DNA of 64,000 bases, from contig NZ_JAKNBL010000009.1 of NCBI RefSeq assembly GCF_022410535.1, positions 1 through 64,000 on the forward strand, given 5' to 3'. The position numbers and the translations under genes are program-made. This DNA is from Pelotomaculum terephthalicicum JT. GTDB lineage: Bacteria > Bacillota > Desulfotomaculia > Desulfotomaculales > Pelotomaculaceae. Positions 16,363-24,502 of this stretch are shown here, piece by piece. The notes under the pieces were generated by a model. That model worked only from the letters and a program-made list of their open reading frames with translations. It was not told the origin of the DNA and searched no databases. Positions within the stretch are counted from its first letter, which is position 1. Every line of letters starts with the position of its first letter.

Positions 16363-16845
16363 TCAAATCACTTTCACTGGTGTACCTACCGTCCGTATAA
16401 TCACCTGACCGTTAGTTGTATCCAGAATCATGGTTCTGCCCCTGTTTCCGCCCACTTCCTCCGCCATTATCCGGATACCCAGGTTTTTTAAGGTCTGCCT
16501 GGTCATGGCAATATTTCGCTCCCCGATATTTAAAACAAATTTTTCATTCAGCCCGGAAAACATCTGCGCCCCGCCGGCAATCTTCGCCTGAAGATTGTTT
16601 ACTTTGCCTCCGTATCGTCCAATCTCCGATAACAGGAGGGGTATTCCCAAATCGGCAAATTTAGCCGGTTTATTTACGCTGTTGAACTGGGTGCTGTCAG
16701 GGAGCATGATATGCAGCAACCCCCCCACTCTGGTAGCCGGATCGTACAAAGTAAGCCCGACACAGGAACCAAGGCCCAGGGTTATCAAACGATGCGGCTG
16801 TGCCGTAACTTTCAAATCAGCTATACCCACCTGAATCTCGGTCAA
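16363..16845 (-). CDS. cheD: Chemoreceptor glutamine deamidase CheD
   Basis: 160 residues from TTG 16845, which follows a perfect AGGAGG with five-base spacing and gives the family N-terminus MTEIQVGIADLKV; the longer frame to 16893 adds 16 unlike residues. Catalytic Cys is in GLGSCVGLTLYD and catalytic His in GGLLHIMLPDS. CheD deamidates receptor glutamines and stimulates CheC. It lies between flgG and cheR, 60 bases after flgG. Confidence 0.94.
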   Translation of the reverse strand: MTEIQVGIADLKVTAQPHRLITLGLGSCVGLTLYDPATRVGGLLHIMLPDSTQFNSVNKPAKFADLGIPLLLSEIGRYGGKVNNLQAKIAGGAQMFSGLNEKFVLNIGERNIAMTRQTLKNLGIRIMAEEVGGNRGRTMILDTTNGQVIIRTVGTPVKVI

Positions 16846-16905
16846 TTTCGCCTCCTGGAATGCCGCAGCTTCCCGTACCGGTGAAGACTGCATTTTTAGA
16901 TCACC

Positions 16906-17664
16906 CTACTTCCGCAAATTATTAGCCATACTCCACATTTCATCCGCGGTACGCATAGTCCGGGCATTAAATCCGTAAGCACGCTGAGCTTCAATCAAAT
17001 TTGCCATCTCCTCCACCAAACTAAAGTTCGGCATTTCCAGAAACCCCTGTATAATCGTACCGTAACCCGGACTTGCGGCAATCCCGGGCGCAACCGTTCC
17101 GGCCGTATCGTCAAATGATAAAAGATCCCCTCCCTCCAGCTTCAGTCCCGCTAAATTAGTGAACTTGTAAAGCTGGATTTGACCTGATGCAGAAATACCC
17201 TCGGGGCCTTCGGCTTCCACTGTTCCATCCGCGGAAATCATAATCCTGTCGGTATCGGGGCTAAACCGGATTCCCTCCAGCACACAGCCATTAGGATTTA
17301 CCAGGTTACCGGACTCATCAAGGTTAAAAGTGCCGTCGCGAGTATAATACTCCTCGTTGCCGCGGACAACCCGGAAAAAACCTTCCCCATTAATTGCCAG
17401 ATCCAGCGAGCGCCCGGTTTTTACGACGTCACCCGGGCTAAAATACTTGGCTACTTGCGCCACCCGCACACCATTGCCCGAGGTTACCTCAGGATTGCCT
17501 GGAGAACCGGTATACACAACTGACTGGTTGATCAGTTGGGCAAAATTAGTCCGGAGTTTTTTATAGCCAGGCGTATCGATATTGCTCAGGTTATTAGCCA
17601 ATGTGTCCACTCTCAGCTGCTGGGCGTTTAGACCACAAGCACTGCTGCTTAATGCCTTCAGCAT
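16906..17664 (-). CDS. flgG: Flagellar rod protein FlgG (FlhP-like)
   Basis: 252-residue axial protein of the FlgE/F/G family. N-terminal rod signature LRVDTLANNLSNIDTPGYKK, central β-rich domain with GRSLDLAINGEGFF, and the C-terminal heptad helix VEEMANLIEAQRAYGFNART. It forms the distal rod. It pairs with the preceding flgF-like gene, as flhO/flhP do in B. subtilis. Here the pair is inside the main operon, between sigD and the chemotaxis genes. Confidence 0.92.
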   Translation of the reverse strand: MLKALSSSACGLNAQQLRVDTLANNLSNIDTPGYKKLRTNFAQLINQSVVYTGSPGNPEVTSGNGVRVAQVAKYFSPGDVVKTGRSLDLAINGEGFFRVVRGNEEYYTRDGTFNLDESGNLVNPNGCVLEGIRFSPDTDRIMISADGTVEAEGPEGISASGQIQLYKFTNLAGLKLEGGDLLSFDDTAGTVAPGIAASPGYGTIIQGFLEMPNFSLVEEMANLIEAQRAYGFNARTMRTADEMWSMANNLRK

Positions 17665-17743
17665 AACCTTCCACCTCTATAATACCATAATTTTTAAAAA
17701 ATACCATTATCCGATCTTATTTGCGATATACAATAAAAATATT

Positions 17744-18535
17744 TTATCTTAAGCTGCCCACCTCGTTAACTGCTTTAGCCAGCAGCTCGTCTTGAGATTG
17801 AATCATCCGCTGGTTAGCCTCGTATGCGCGGGTCACTTTAATCAGGCTTACCATCTCGTCCACAAGATTGACATTGGAACCTTCCAGAAAACCCTGCTTG
17901 ACAGTAGTGGCGGACGCGGTTTCAGCCGCTCCATCCCTGTCGATGAATATATCGTCAGACTCCTTGTAGAGACTGTCGAGGCTGCTGAATTCAGCCAGGC
18001 GGAGCCTTTCCACCCGGACACCGTCGACCGTAATGCTCCCGTCGGACTCGACATCAAATTTCAACTCCGCGTCTCCCAGTGATATCTCGCCGTTCTCGCC
18101 AAGCACCCGATAACCCCCGGCAGTAGTCAGATAGCCTTCTTCGTCAATTTTAAAAGCGCCGTTGCGAGTATAACCAACTCTGCCCGGCTCACCCTGTCCC
18201 GAAGCGTCAACCGCGAAAAACCCCGGCCCCTTCAGGAGAATGTCTGTCTTATTCCCGGTTTCCCGGATAATCCCCGTGGTGAAGTCCGTTGACACTTCCG
18301 CCAGCCGCGCCCCTATCCCGGTGGTGCCAATCCTCCGGGTTTTCTGCGGCAATGATGATTTTTCATTCTGCGGACCACCCTTTTCAATCATAAGCATTTC
18401 CGGAAAACTTCTTATTAAATATGTGTCCTTTTTATAGCCCGGAGTAGTTGCGTTGGCAATATCATTGGCCGTGCCGTCGATACATGTTTGCAAAACATCC
18501 ATCCCGGAAGTAGCCATGTATAAGCCTCTTAGCAA
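17744..18535 (-). CDS. flgF: Flagellar rod protein FlgF (FlhO-like)
   Basis: 263 residues from TTG 18535, chosen because it yields MLRGLYMATSGM, the usual family N-terminus; an ATG at 18586 only adds unlike residues. Motifs: CIDGTANDIANATTPGYKKD, a central domain with GPGFFAVD, and the C-terminal MVSLIKVTRAYEANQRM. Rod component adjacent to FlgG. FlgF and FlgG cannot be separated by motif alone; the assignment follows gene order and the greater divergence of this copy. Confidence 0.88.
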   Translation of the reverse strand: MLRGLYMATSGMDVLQTCIDGTANDIANATTPGYKKDTYLIRSFPEMLMIEKGGPQNEKSSLPQKTRRIGTTGIGARLAEVSTDFTTGIIRETGNKTDILLKGPGFFAVDASGQGEPGRVGYTRNGAFKIDEEGYLTTAGGYRVLGENGEISLGDAELKFDVESDGSITVDGVRVERLRLAEFSSLDSLYKESDDIFIDRDGAAETASATTVKQGFLEGSNVNLVDEMVSLIKVTRAYEANQRMIQSQDELLAKAVNEVGSLR

Positions 18536-18587
18536 TTCGTACCACACCCTTCGATTAATTGTTTCATTTATTACACTATTACACAAT

Positions 18588-19352
18588 TCACACGGTCAGG
18601 TAGGAAACCTGCTCCAGCTTTTTCCTCAGCCGGTCAATCGCCCTGGTATGCAGCTGACAGACTCTTGATTCCGAAACTTCAAGCACTTTGCTTATTTCCT
18701 TTAAGGTCAGCTTTTCTTGATAATATAGGGATAATACCAACTGGTCTTTTTCATTCAGCTGGCCGATCGCTTCTGCCAGAAGACGCCTGCCTTCCTTTTT
18801 TTCGACAATATCCAGGGGATCGGGACTTGCCGGATCCCGGATTAAGTCCACCAAGCGGACAGTTTCACCTTCGGTGCCCGGCGTGATTTCATCCAGTGAA
18901 GAAAGACTAAGCAGGTTGGTCTGCCCGGCCAGCCTGTGCAACTCAGACAAGCTCACTCCCATTGCCTCAGCCAGCATCTCGCCCGACACATTGTCACCAT
19001 GTTCTTTTTGCAATTTTTCCCTTGTCGCATTTAAATGCTGTATTCTTTGCCATACCGTACGGGGCACCCAGTTCAGCTTCCGTATTTCATCAATCATGGC
19101 GCCCCTGATGCGGCTGTATGCAAAAGCCTTGAAGCTGGTTCCCAGATCAGGATTAAATTTGTCCACCGCCTCCAATAGGCCGAACACCCCGTAGCTTTCC
19201 AGGTCTTCCTGGTCTATTACGGCAGGCAGTCTTACCGCCAGCCGCCCCGCGAGATGTTTTACCAAAGGAAGGTGTTCCATAACCAACTCATGCTTGATGC
19301 TTTTCTCCCTCGTTGTGTGGTATTCCCGCCAAAGTTCTTCGTTAACAGCCAT
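18588..19352 (-). CDS. sigD: Flagellar sigma factor SigD / FliA (sigma-28)
   Basis: 254-residue sigma factor of the sigma-70 family, flagellar subclass. Region 2 is visible as VIDQEDLESYGVFGLLEAV, with the extended-sigma-like KAFAYSRIRGAMIDEIR, and region 4 as LKEISKVLEVSESRVCQLH. The start is ATG 19352 after GGGTGA; an upstream ATG at 19370 is possible. It should direct RNA polymerase to TAAAGTTT-N11-GCCGATAA promoters. Two very good matches in this window, before flagellin and before flgM, are its likely targets. FlgM, its inhibitor, is encoded at 62648. Confidence 0.96.
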   Translation of the reverse strand: MAVNEELWREYHTTREKSIKHELVMEHLPLVKHLAGRLAVRLPAVIDQEDLESYGVFGLLEAVDKFNPDLGTSFKAFAYSRIRGAMIDEIRKLNWVPRTVWQRIQHLNATREKLQKEHGDNVSGEMLAEAMGVSLSELHRLAGQTNLLSLSSLDEITPGTEGETVRLVDLIRDPASPDPLDIVEKKEGRRLLAEAIGQLNEKDQLVLSLYYQEKLTLKEISKVLEVSESRVCQLHTRAIDRLRKKLEQVSYLTV

Positions 19353-19421
19353 GTCATCACCCATTTCCATAGAGGAGGCTGCTCTTTTTTATCAGAAGAC
19401 ATCTCATACAAAAAATTCAAT

Positions 19422-20072
19422 TTATCTTAACCGCCTTTGCTCAGACATCCTGTTAAACAAGAAGCGGGTAATTAAATCCTCTTGTTTGCGGCTTATTTTT
19501 ACAAATTGGATAGCGGCTTGACGCAATCTTGTGCGCTCATCAACCCATGTTCTTAACACTCTGCCGACAACGTCTATATCCTGAGGTCCTGTTTTCAGAG
19601 GAACAGCGAATTTGATCATTAAACGCGTTTCCGCGGCTAAATCACTCTTGATCAATATCCTCATCCCGCCGCCGCTTAAATCCAAACTATCTGTTTTTAT
19701 AAAAACAGGTTCTTTGCCTTCCAAAGGGAGCCTGGCATATTTAACTTCCAACGTCGTGGGAACCCTGACAAACTCCCTTAGCTGCACCCGAGTGTAATCT
19801 TCCGGCATGGCCAGCACAAACAGCGGGATATTATCGTGCCGTCGCCCGCGTGTCATGGTGGTAAACTCATACCGCGTCATATCAGCAATAAACGATACTT
19901 TTACTTGATCTCCCTTGCTTAAAACCAGCGGCCTTGATTCCTTCACCGGAACCGCTATGCAGAATTCACGCTCGTTGACATCCTGCACGCTGGAAGCGTA
20001 CCAGTCATCTTCACTATTTAAACGGGCGACCCTGATGTTCTGGTTTATCTTAATCCATTTCCGCGCTGTCAA
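19422..20072 (-). CDS. PilZ-domain c-di-GMP receptor (YcgR/YpfA-like)
   Basis: 216 residues from TTG 20072 behind AGGAGG. An N-terminal YcgR-type domain (about 1-95) is followed by PilZ with both c-di-GMP-binding motifs intact: R-x3-R in LREFVRVP and D-x-S-x2-G in LDLSGGGMRI. Proteins of this type act on the motor as a brake when c-di-GMP is high. Location between flhG and sigD supports a motility role. Confidence 0.9.
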   Translation of the reverse strand: MTARKWIKINQNIRVARLNSEDDWYASSVQDVNEREFCIAVPVKESRPLVLSKGDQVKVSFIADMTRYEFTTMTRGRRHDNIPLFVLAMPEDYTRVQLREFVRVPTTLEVKYARLPLEGKEPVFIKTDSLDLSGGGMRILIKSDLAAETRLMIKFAVPLKTGPQDIDVVGRVLRTWVDERTRLRQAAIQFVKISRKQEDLITRFLFNRMSEQRRLR

Positions 20073-20083
20073 ATATGTTCCTC

Positions 20084-20950
20084 CTAACAAAATAAACCCA
20101 TCAACTTGCTCCAGAACCCACCGCCAGCCGCCGCAGAACGCGTTCCTCCCGTCAATAGCTCCGCCATCCCGGCAACACTGCGGGAAGCGGCTGAAGAGGG
20201 GCTGGCCGTAAAGAAAGGTTGCTGCCTTTTTATTGCCTGGGCCACCTGCTTGTCTTCGGGGATCCAGCCAAGGCTGTTAATCTTTATTTCCAGGAACCGG
20301 CCGGCCACCGCTTGAATTTTGCTTAGCGTGCGCATTGCCTCCTGCCTGCCGGCCGCGCGGTTCACCACCAGATATACTTCCGAATGCACTTTATAATTGG
20401 CCAGCACCTTGATCAGCGCGTAAGCGTCGGTCAGCGAAGTCGGATCGGGCGTAACCACTATGATCACTTCCCCCGCCGCCGCTAAGAAACCCAGCACATT
20501 TTTATTGATGCCCGCGCCGTTATCGATAATTAGAACGTCGTCAGGAGCGCTGAACCGGTCGAACATTTTCAGCAGCCATTGCCGCCTGGCGTGGTCCAAA
20601 TTGGCCATCTCCAGGCAACCGGAACCGCCTGATATAACATTTATCCCCAGCGGGCCGGGCACAATTATTTCATCAATGGTTTTATCCCCATAGAGCACTT
20701 CATACAGGCTAAAGCGGGGTGTCAGCCCAAGCATTACCTCTGCGTTTGCCAGGCCCAGGTCCGCGTCGAACAGAGTGACCTTGAGGCCCATCCCGGCCAG
20801 ACAAAGCGCCAGGTTAACCGACAAGCTGGTCTTGCCGACTCCGCCTTTGCCGCTTGCCACGGCTATGGCCCTGGGACCGTACGGCATGTTTTCGCTTTTC
20901 GCTATCGAACCCCGGTAAATACGGCCCGCTCTAGGTGGCCATAGTTTCAT
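20084..20950 (-). CDS. flhG: MinD-like ATPase FlhG (YlxH)
   Basis: 288-residue deviant-Walker ATPase that sets flagellar number and place with FlhF. P-loop SGKGGVGKTSLSVNLA (about 34-49), switch I-type FDADLGLANAEVMLG and the Walker-B-like VLIIDNGAGI. A C-terminal hydrophobic stretch (GGGFWSKLMGLFC) may be the membrane-targeting helix. ATG 20950 follows AGGGGAG. The start lies inside the region where the FlhF frame would have continued past its early stop. Confidence 0.93.
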   Translation of the reverse strand: MKLWPPRAGRIYRGSIAKSENMPYGPRAIAVASGKGGVGKTSLSVNLALCLAGMGLKVTLFDADLGLANAEVMLGLTPRFSLYEVLYGDKTIDEIIVPGPLGINVISGGSGCLEMANLDHARRQWLLKMFDRFSAPDDVLIIDNGAGINKNVLGFLAAAGEVIIVVTPDPTSLTDAYALIKVLANYKVHSEVYLVVNRAAGRQEAMRTLSKIQAVAGRFLEIKINSLGWIPEDKQVAQAIKRQQPFFTASPSSAASRSVAGMAELLTGGTRSAAAGGGFWSKLMGLFC

Positions 20951-20999
20951 CCGGGTCAACTCCCCTGAAAAGTAGTTCCGCTATGCTCCTGGGCTTAGC

Positions 21000-22208
21000 T
21001 TAGCTGATGCAGTCCGGTATACCCTGGCCGTCCGCCAGGTAGGCCACAGGCATGCCATAATTATTGACTACATTTAAAACAGAGCCAAAAGTCTCGGTCT
21101 CATCAAGCTTAGTGAAGATTATTTTTGAGCACTTAATCCGCTGGAATTCATAAACGATTTTATTTAAATCCCTGTTTTTTGTGGTTAAACTTAAAACCAA
21201 GAAGATGTCCTGCGGCTCTCCCACAGCATTAAGAAAACTCTTTAACTCCAGCAGTTGTCCGTTATTTCGCGCCGAGCGGCCGGCAGTATCTACCAGGATA
21301 TAGTCTTTATCCGCGTGGTTTTCCAACACTCTGCCAAGTTCAGCCGGAGTCATCACCACTTCAACCGGAATACCCAGAAAATCTCCATAAACCTGCAGTT
21401 GTTCCATCGCTCCCAGCCGGTATGTCTGCACTGCAACCAGGGCAATCTTTTTCTGCTCGTCAAGGCTGAGTTTGGTCGCTAACTTTGCCAGCGTGGTTGT
21501 CTTTCCCACCCCGGTGGGACCGACGAAGGTCAGCACCCTTGCTTTTGGCGCTTGTATGTAGGCCGGCTCCAACAGGCGGATGATTTGCCTTTTGATATGC
21601 AGGTAGGCATTTTCGGATTCAGCGCCGGGCTGGCTTGACTCACTGCCGAGGTCCGACAACAGACTATCGACGATATTTTCATCCACATCCATTTTCAGCA
21701 GCGCTTCTCGCCAGTTGATTACCAAATCTTCGCCCCGGCTCGCCCCTATTTCTTTGTTCACAATCATTTCAAAGAGATTTCCCCTTTCGTGGCCCGGCTG
21801 GACAAACCGCACGCCGGTGTCCGCGTTGGCGCCCGGCTCCACCGCCGGCCGGCCGTTCACCGGGTTCCCTTGCTGCTTTGCGCCGTGTCCGCCGCCGGTA
21901 AGGTAGAGCGTGCGTCCACCATGTCCTTGCTGTTTCAGGGGCAGCGGCGCTGCGGGGTGAGTTTGCCTGCCTGCCGTGTTGCCGGCCGCCGCAGTGAGCT
22001 GCGCCGGGGCTCTTTTCAATCTTAGATTGATCTCGTGGGGCTCATCAAGGGCGGCGGTAACTTCCAGCAGCCTGGGCGTAAAAAACCCCGCGAGGCCCTT
22101 GGAAGGCACCCGGTAACTGCTGACGATCACCGCCTCCGGACCCAGATCTTGCTTTATCAGCCTGATTGCCTCCTGCATTTCTCTAACTACATAACGTTTA
22201 ATTTTCAA
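21000..22208 (-). CDS. flhF: Flagellar SRP-type GTPase FlhF, C-terminus shortened by in-frame TAA
   Basis: 402-residue FlhF. A basic N-terminal domain and a glycine/proline-rich linker (about 60-145) precede the N and G domains. GTPase motifs: GPTGVGKTTTL (230-240), QTYRLGAMEQ, ILVDTAGRS (about 304-312) and IIFTKLDETETFG. The protein stops at GQGIPDCIS, where relatives usually run on for about 20 more residues. The same frame continues after the TAA with AKPRSIAELLFRGV, which looks like that missing tail. So a single codon change to TAA, or a base error, seems to have cut the C-terminal helix. It overlaps the end of flhA by four bases. Confidence 0.93.
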   Translation of the reverse strand: MKIKRYVVREMQEAIRLIKQDLGPEAVIVSSYRVPSKGLAGFFTPRLLEVTAALDEPHEINLRLKRAPAQLTAAAGNTAGRQTHPAAPLPLKQQGHGGRTLYLTGGGHGAKQQGNPVNGRPAVEPGANADTGVRFVQPGHERGNLFEMIVNKEIGASRGEDLVINWREALLKMDVDENIVDSLLSDLGSESSQPGAESENAYLHIKRQIIRLLEPAYIQAPKARVLTFVGPTGVGKTTTLAKLATKLSLDEQKKIALVAVQTYRLGAMEQLQVYGDFLGIPVEVVMTPAELGRVLENHADKDYILVDTAGRSARNNGQLLELKSFLNAVGEPQDIFLVLSLTTKNRDLNKIVYEFQRIKCSKIIFTKLDETETFGSVLNVVNNYGMPVAYLADGQGIPDCIS

Positions 22209-24289
22209 TCAAACATCACCGTCCCTACAGCTTCAACTTCAATATTCGGAGCTATTTCATTCATTGAAAGAACCGCCATGTTCGGCAGCAGCCTTTCTGT
22301 CAGCCTGCGAAACGGCAGGCGTACCTTTGACGAGCAGAGAACCACCGGGGGCAACCCGCGCAAGGCCAGATTATCAACCGTTTCCTTCAACTTATTTAAA
22401 ACCTGCCTGGCAACCTGCGGTTCTAAAACAGGATAGGAACCCATCTGAGTCTGCTCGATGGATTCGGCAACCGACTGCTCCAACCTGGGGTGTAAAGTGA
22501 CTACCGCTATTTTTGATGAGTCCGTCCCGGTATACTGGCTGCAAATGGTCCTGGCCAGGGCCTGCCGCGTGCATTCCGTCAGGTAGTCGGGGTCCTTGCT
22601 TATTCTGGCGCCGTCCGCCAGCGCCTCTAAAATACTGGCCAGGTCCTTAATCGGCACCCTTTCTTTCAGTAGATTCTGCAAGATTTTTTGCACTTCGCCC
22701 ATGCTCATCAAGTCAGGAACCAGTTCCTCCACCACAACCGAATTCTTTTCTTTGACAACATCCAGCAGTTCCTTCACTTCCTGCCTGCCCAGCAACTCAT
22801 GCGCGTGCTTTTTCACAATCTCGGTGAGGTGGGTGACCAGCACGGTGGCACAGTCGACAACGGTAAAACCGGTCATCTCCACCTGGTCGCGGTCTTCAGC
22901 GGCCACCCACCAGGCAGGCAGGCCGAAAGTCGGCTCAGTGGTAGGTGTTCCTTTGACGTTCAGTTCCTGCCCAAGCGGGTCCATGGCCAGGAATTGCCCC
23001 GGCATCAACTCGCCGGCGGCTACTTCTACCCCGCGCAGCTTAAAAGAGTACGCGTTCGGGTTAAGCTGCAGGTTATCCCTGATCCGGATTGGGCGTACGT
23101 AAATGCCCATTTCCCCGGCGCACTGGCGCCGGACAGCCGCCAAACGGTGCAGCAGGTCACCGCCCTGCCCCTCGTCAGTCAGCAGGATCAGATTATAACC
23201 TATTTCAATTTCCAAGGTATCCACCTGGAAGAACGCGGAAACATTTTCCGGCTCTTTCTTTCGATCACGGCTCTCCCGCGCAACCTGTTCCCGCTCCGTC
23301 GTCGATTTTTTCTGCTCCGCGCGGAGCATGCTGTATGCAAAGTATCCCGTAATGCCGGCCAGGGAGAGAAACAATATGTTCGGCATAGCCGGAATAAGGC
23401 CGATCACAAACAGGATAAATGTGGCCACTATCAATACTTTCGGGAAATTTAAAAACTGGCTTGAAAGATCTTTGCCAAAGCTGGTTTCGGAAGTGGCCCT
23501 GGTGACCAGAATACCAGTCGCGGTTGAAATAAGGAGCGCCGGTATCTGGGCAACCAAACCCTCACCGATGGTCAGCAATGTATAAGTCTGCAGCGCCTCA
23601 ATAAAAGGCATGTTCTTCTGCACCATGCCGATAATCAGTCCGCCCAGAATGTTGATAATTATGATAATGATACCGGCGATGGCGTCTCCGCGGACGAACT
23701 TGCTGGCCCCGTCCATCGCCCCGAAGAAGTCAGCTTCACGCTGCAGGCGTTTCCGCTTCTCCCGCGCTTCGACCTCGCTAATCATGCCGGCGTTAAACTC
23801 GGCGTCAATGCTCATCTGCTTGCCCGGCATGGCGTCCAGGGTAAACCGCGCGGCAACCTCCGCCACCCTGCCTGCGCCGTTGGTGATCACCACGAACTGG
23901 ATGACAGTGATAATAATAAATACGACCATACCAACCACATAGCTGCCGCCGACCACAAACTCTCCAAAAGCCGCGATTACGTTACCGGCCGCCGCGTTGC
24001 TCAAAATCAAGCGGGTGGACGAAATATTCAGCGCCAGGCGGAAAAGCGTGGTTACCAGCAAGAGCGAAGGAAAAACAGAAAATTGCAAGGGCTCGACAGT
24101 AAACATAGTGATTAAGAGAACCACCAGCCCCATGGTCATGCTCAGAGTCAGCAGGACGTCTAGAAAAGCAGGCTTCAGCGGAATAATGATCAACAGGATG
24201 ATCCCAACGATCAGCCCGGCGATAATCAAATCGCTGCTCTTTTTTAAATACGCTTTTGCCGTTACGGGCAGGGGTGTTGGAGAAGCCAT
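22205..24289 (-). CDS. flhA: Flagellar export apparatus protein FlhA
   Basis: 694-residue export gate. The start is ATG 24289 after GCGAGGG (an upstream ATG/GTG at 24310 is less likely). About eight transmembrane helices occupy residues 20-325, including the conserved FHIPEP-type block (GEFVVGGSYVVGMVVFII). A charged cytoplasmic loop (AEFNAGMISEVEAREKRKR) follows. The C-terminal nonameric ring domain (about 350-690) binds chaperone-substrate complexes. Normal length. It is 213 bases downstream of flhB, a gap filled with repeat elements. Confidence 0.97.
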   Translation of the reverse strand: MASPTPLPVTAKAYLKKSSDLIIAGLIVGIILLIIIPLKPAFLDVLLTLSMTMGLVVLLITMFTVEPLQFSVFPSLLLVTTLFRLALNISSTRLILSNAAAGNVIAAFGEFVVGGSYVVGMVVFIIITVIQFVVITNGAGRVAEVAARFTLDAMPGKQMSIDAEFNAGMISEVEAREKRKRLQREADFFGAMDGASKFVRGDAIAGIIIIIINILGGLIIGMVQKNMPFIEALQTYTLLTIGEGLVAQIPALLISTATGILVTRATSETSFGKDLSSQFLNFPKVLIVATFILFVIGLIPAMPNILFLSLAGITGYFAYSMLRAEQKKSTTEREQVARESRDRKKEPENVSAFFQVDTLEIEIGYNLILLTDEGQGGDLLHRLAAVRRQCAGEMGIYVRPIRIRDNLQLNPNAYSFKLRGVEVAAGELMPGQFLAMDPLGQELNVKGTPTTEPTFGLPAWWVAAEDRDQVEMTGFTVVDCATVLVTHLTEIVKKHAHELLGRQEVKELLDVVKEKNSVVVEELVPDLMSMGEVQKILQNLLKERVPIKDLASILEALADGARISKDPDYLTECTRQALARTICSQYTGTDSSKIAVVTLHPRLEQSVAESIEQTQMGSYPVLEPQVARQVLNKLKETVDNLALRGLPPVVLCSSKVRLPFRRLTERLLPNMAVLSMNEIAPNIEVEAVGTVMFD

Positions 24290-24316
24290 TTTTCCCTCGC
24301 TTGTTATCACTGTTAG

Positions 24317-24499
24317 GTACTCAGAAGTCAGGAGTCAGAATTCAGCATAATTCAAAACAATAAATGTTCTTTCTTTTATTCTGACTGCTGACTCTGGGCA
24401 CTGAGTACTAACTTTTTATTTGTTCGGAATTCAGCAGTCAGCATTCAGAATAATTCATCACAAGATACTGTTCTTTTATTCTGACTCCTGACTCCTGCT
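24317..24499. repeat. Two copies of a CAGGAGTCAGAAT-type inverted-repeat element
   Basis: Two related elements stand in tandem between flhB and flhA (about 24317-24403 and 24425-24499). Each has outer arms built from CAGTCAG/GAGTCAGAAT units, inverted at the other end as ATTCTGACTCCTGACTC, around an AT-rich core with AATTCA and TTCTTTTATT. The same element occurs once at 62068-62118. Probably a mobile or REP-like intergenic repeat that has entered an operon without breaking it. Confidence 0.8.
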
Positions 24500-24502
24500 C
24501 AC

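Noticed and set aside
21000-21002. Recoding of the FlhF TAA as a sense codon
   Set aside because: TAA is not a selenocysteine or pyrrolysine codon and no recoding element is visible. Mutation or sequence error is simpler.
22688-23452. 254-residue plus-strand open frame antisense to flhA
   Set aside because: Same signs of a shadow frame; flhA is complete and canonical on the other strand.
24317-24499. CRISPR-like array between flhB and flhA
   Set aside because: The repeats are short, inverted, irregularly spaced and not separated by unique spacers. No cas genes are present.
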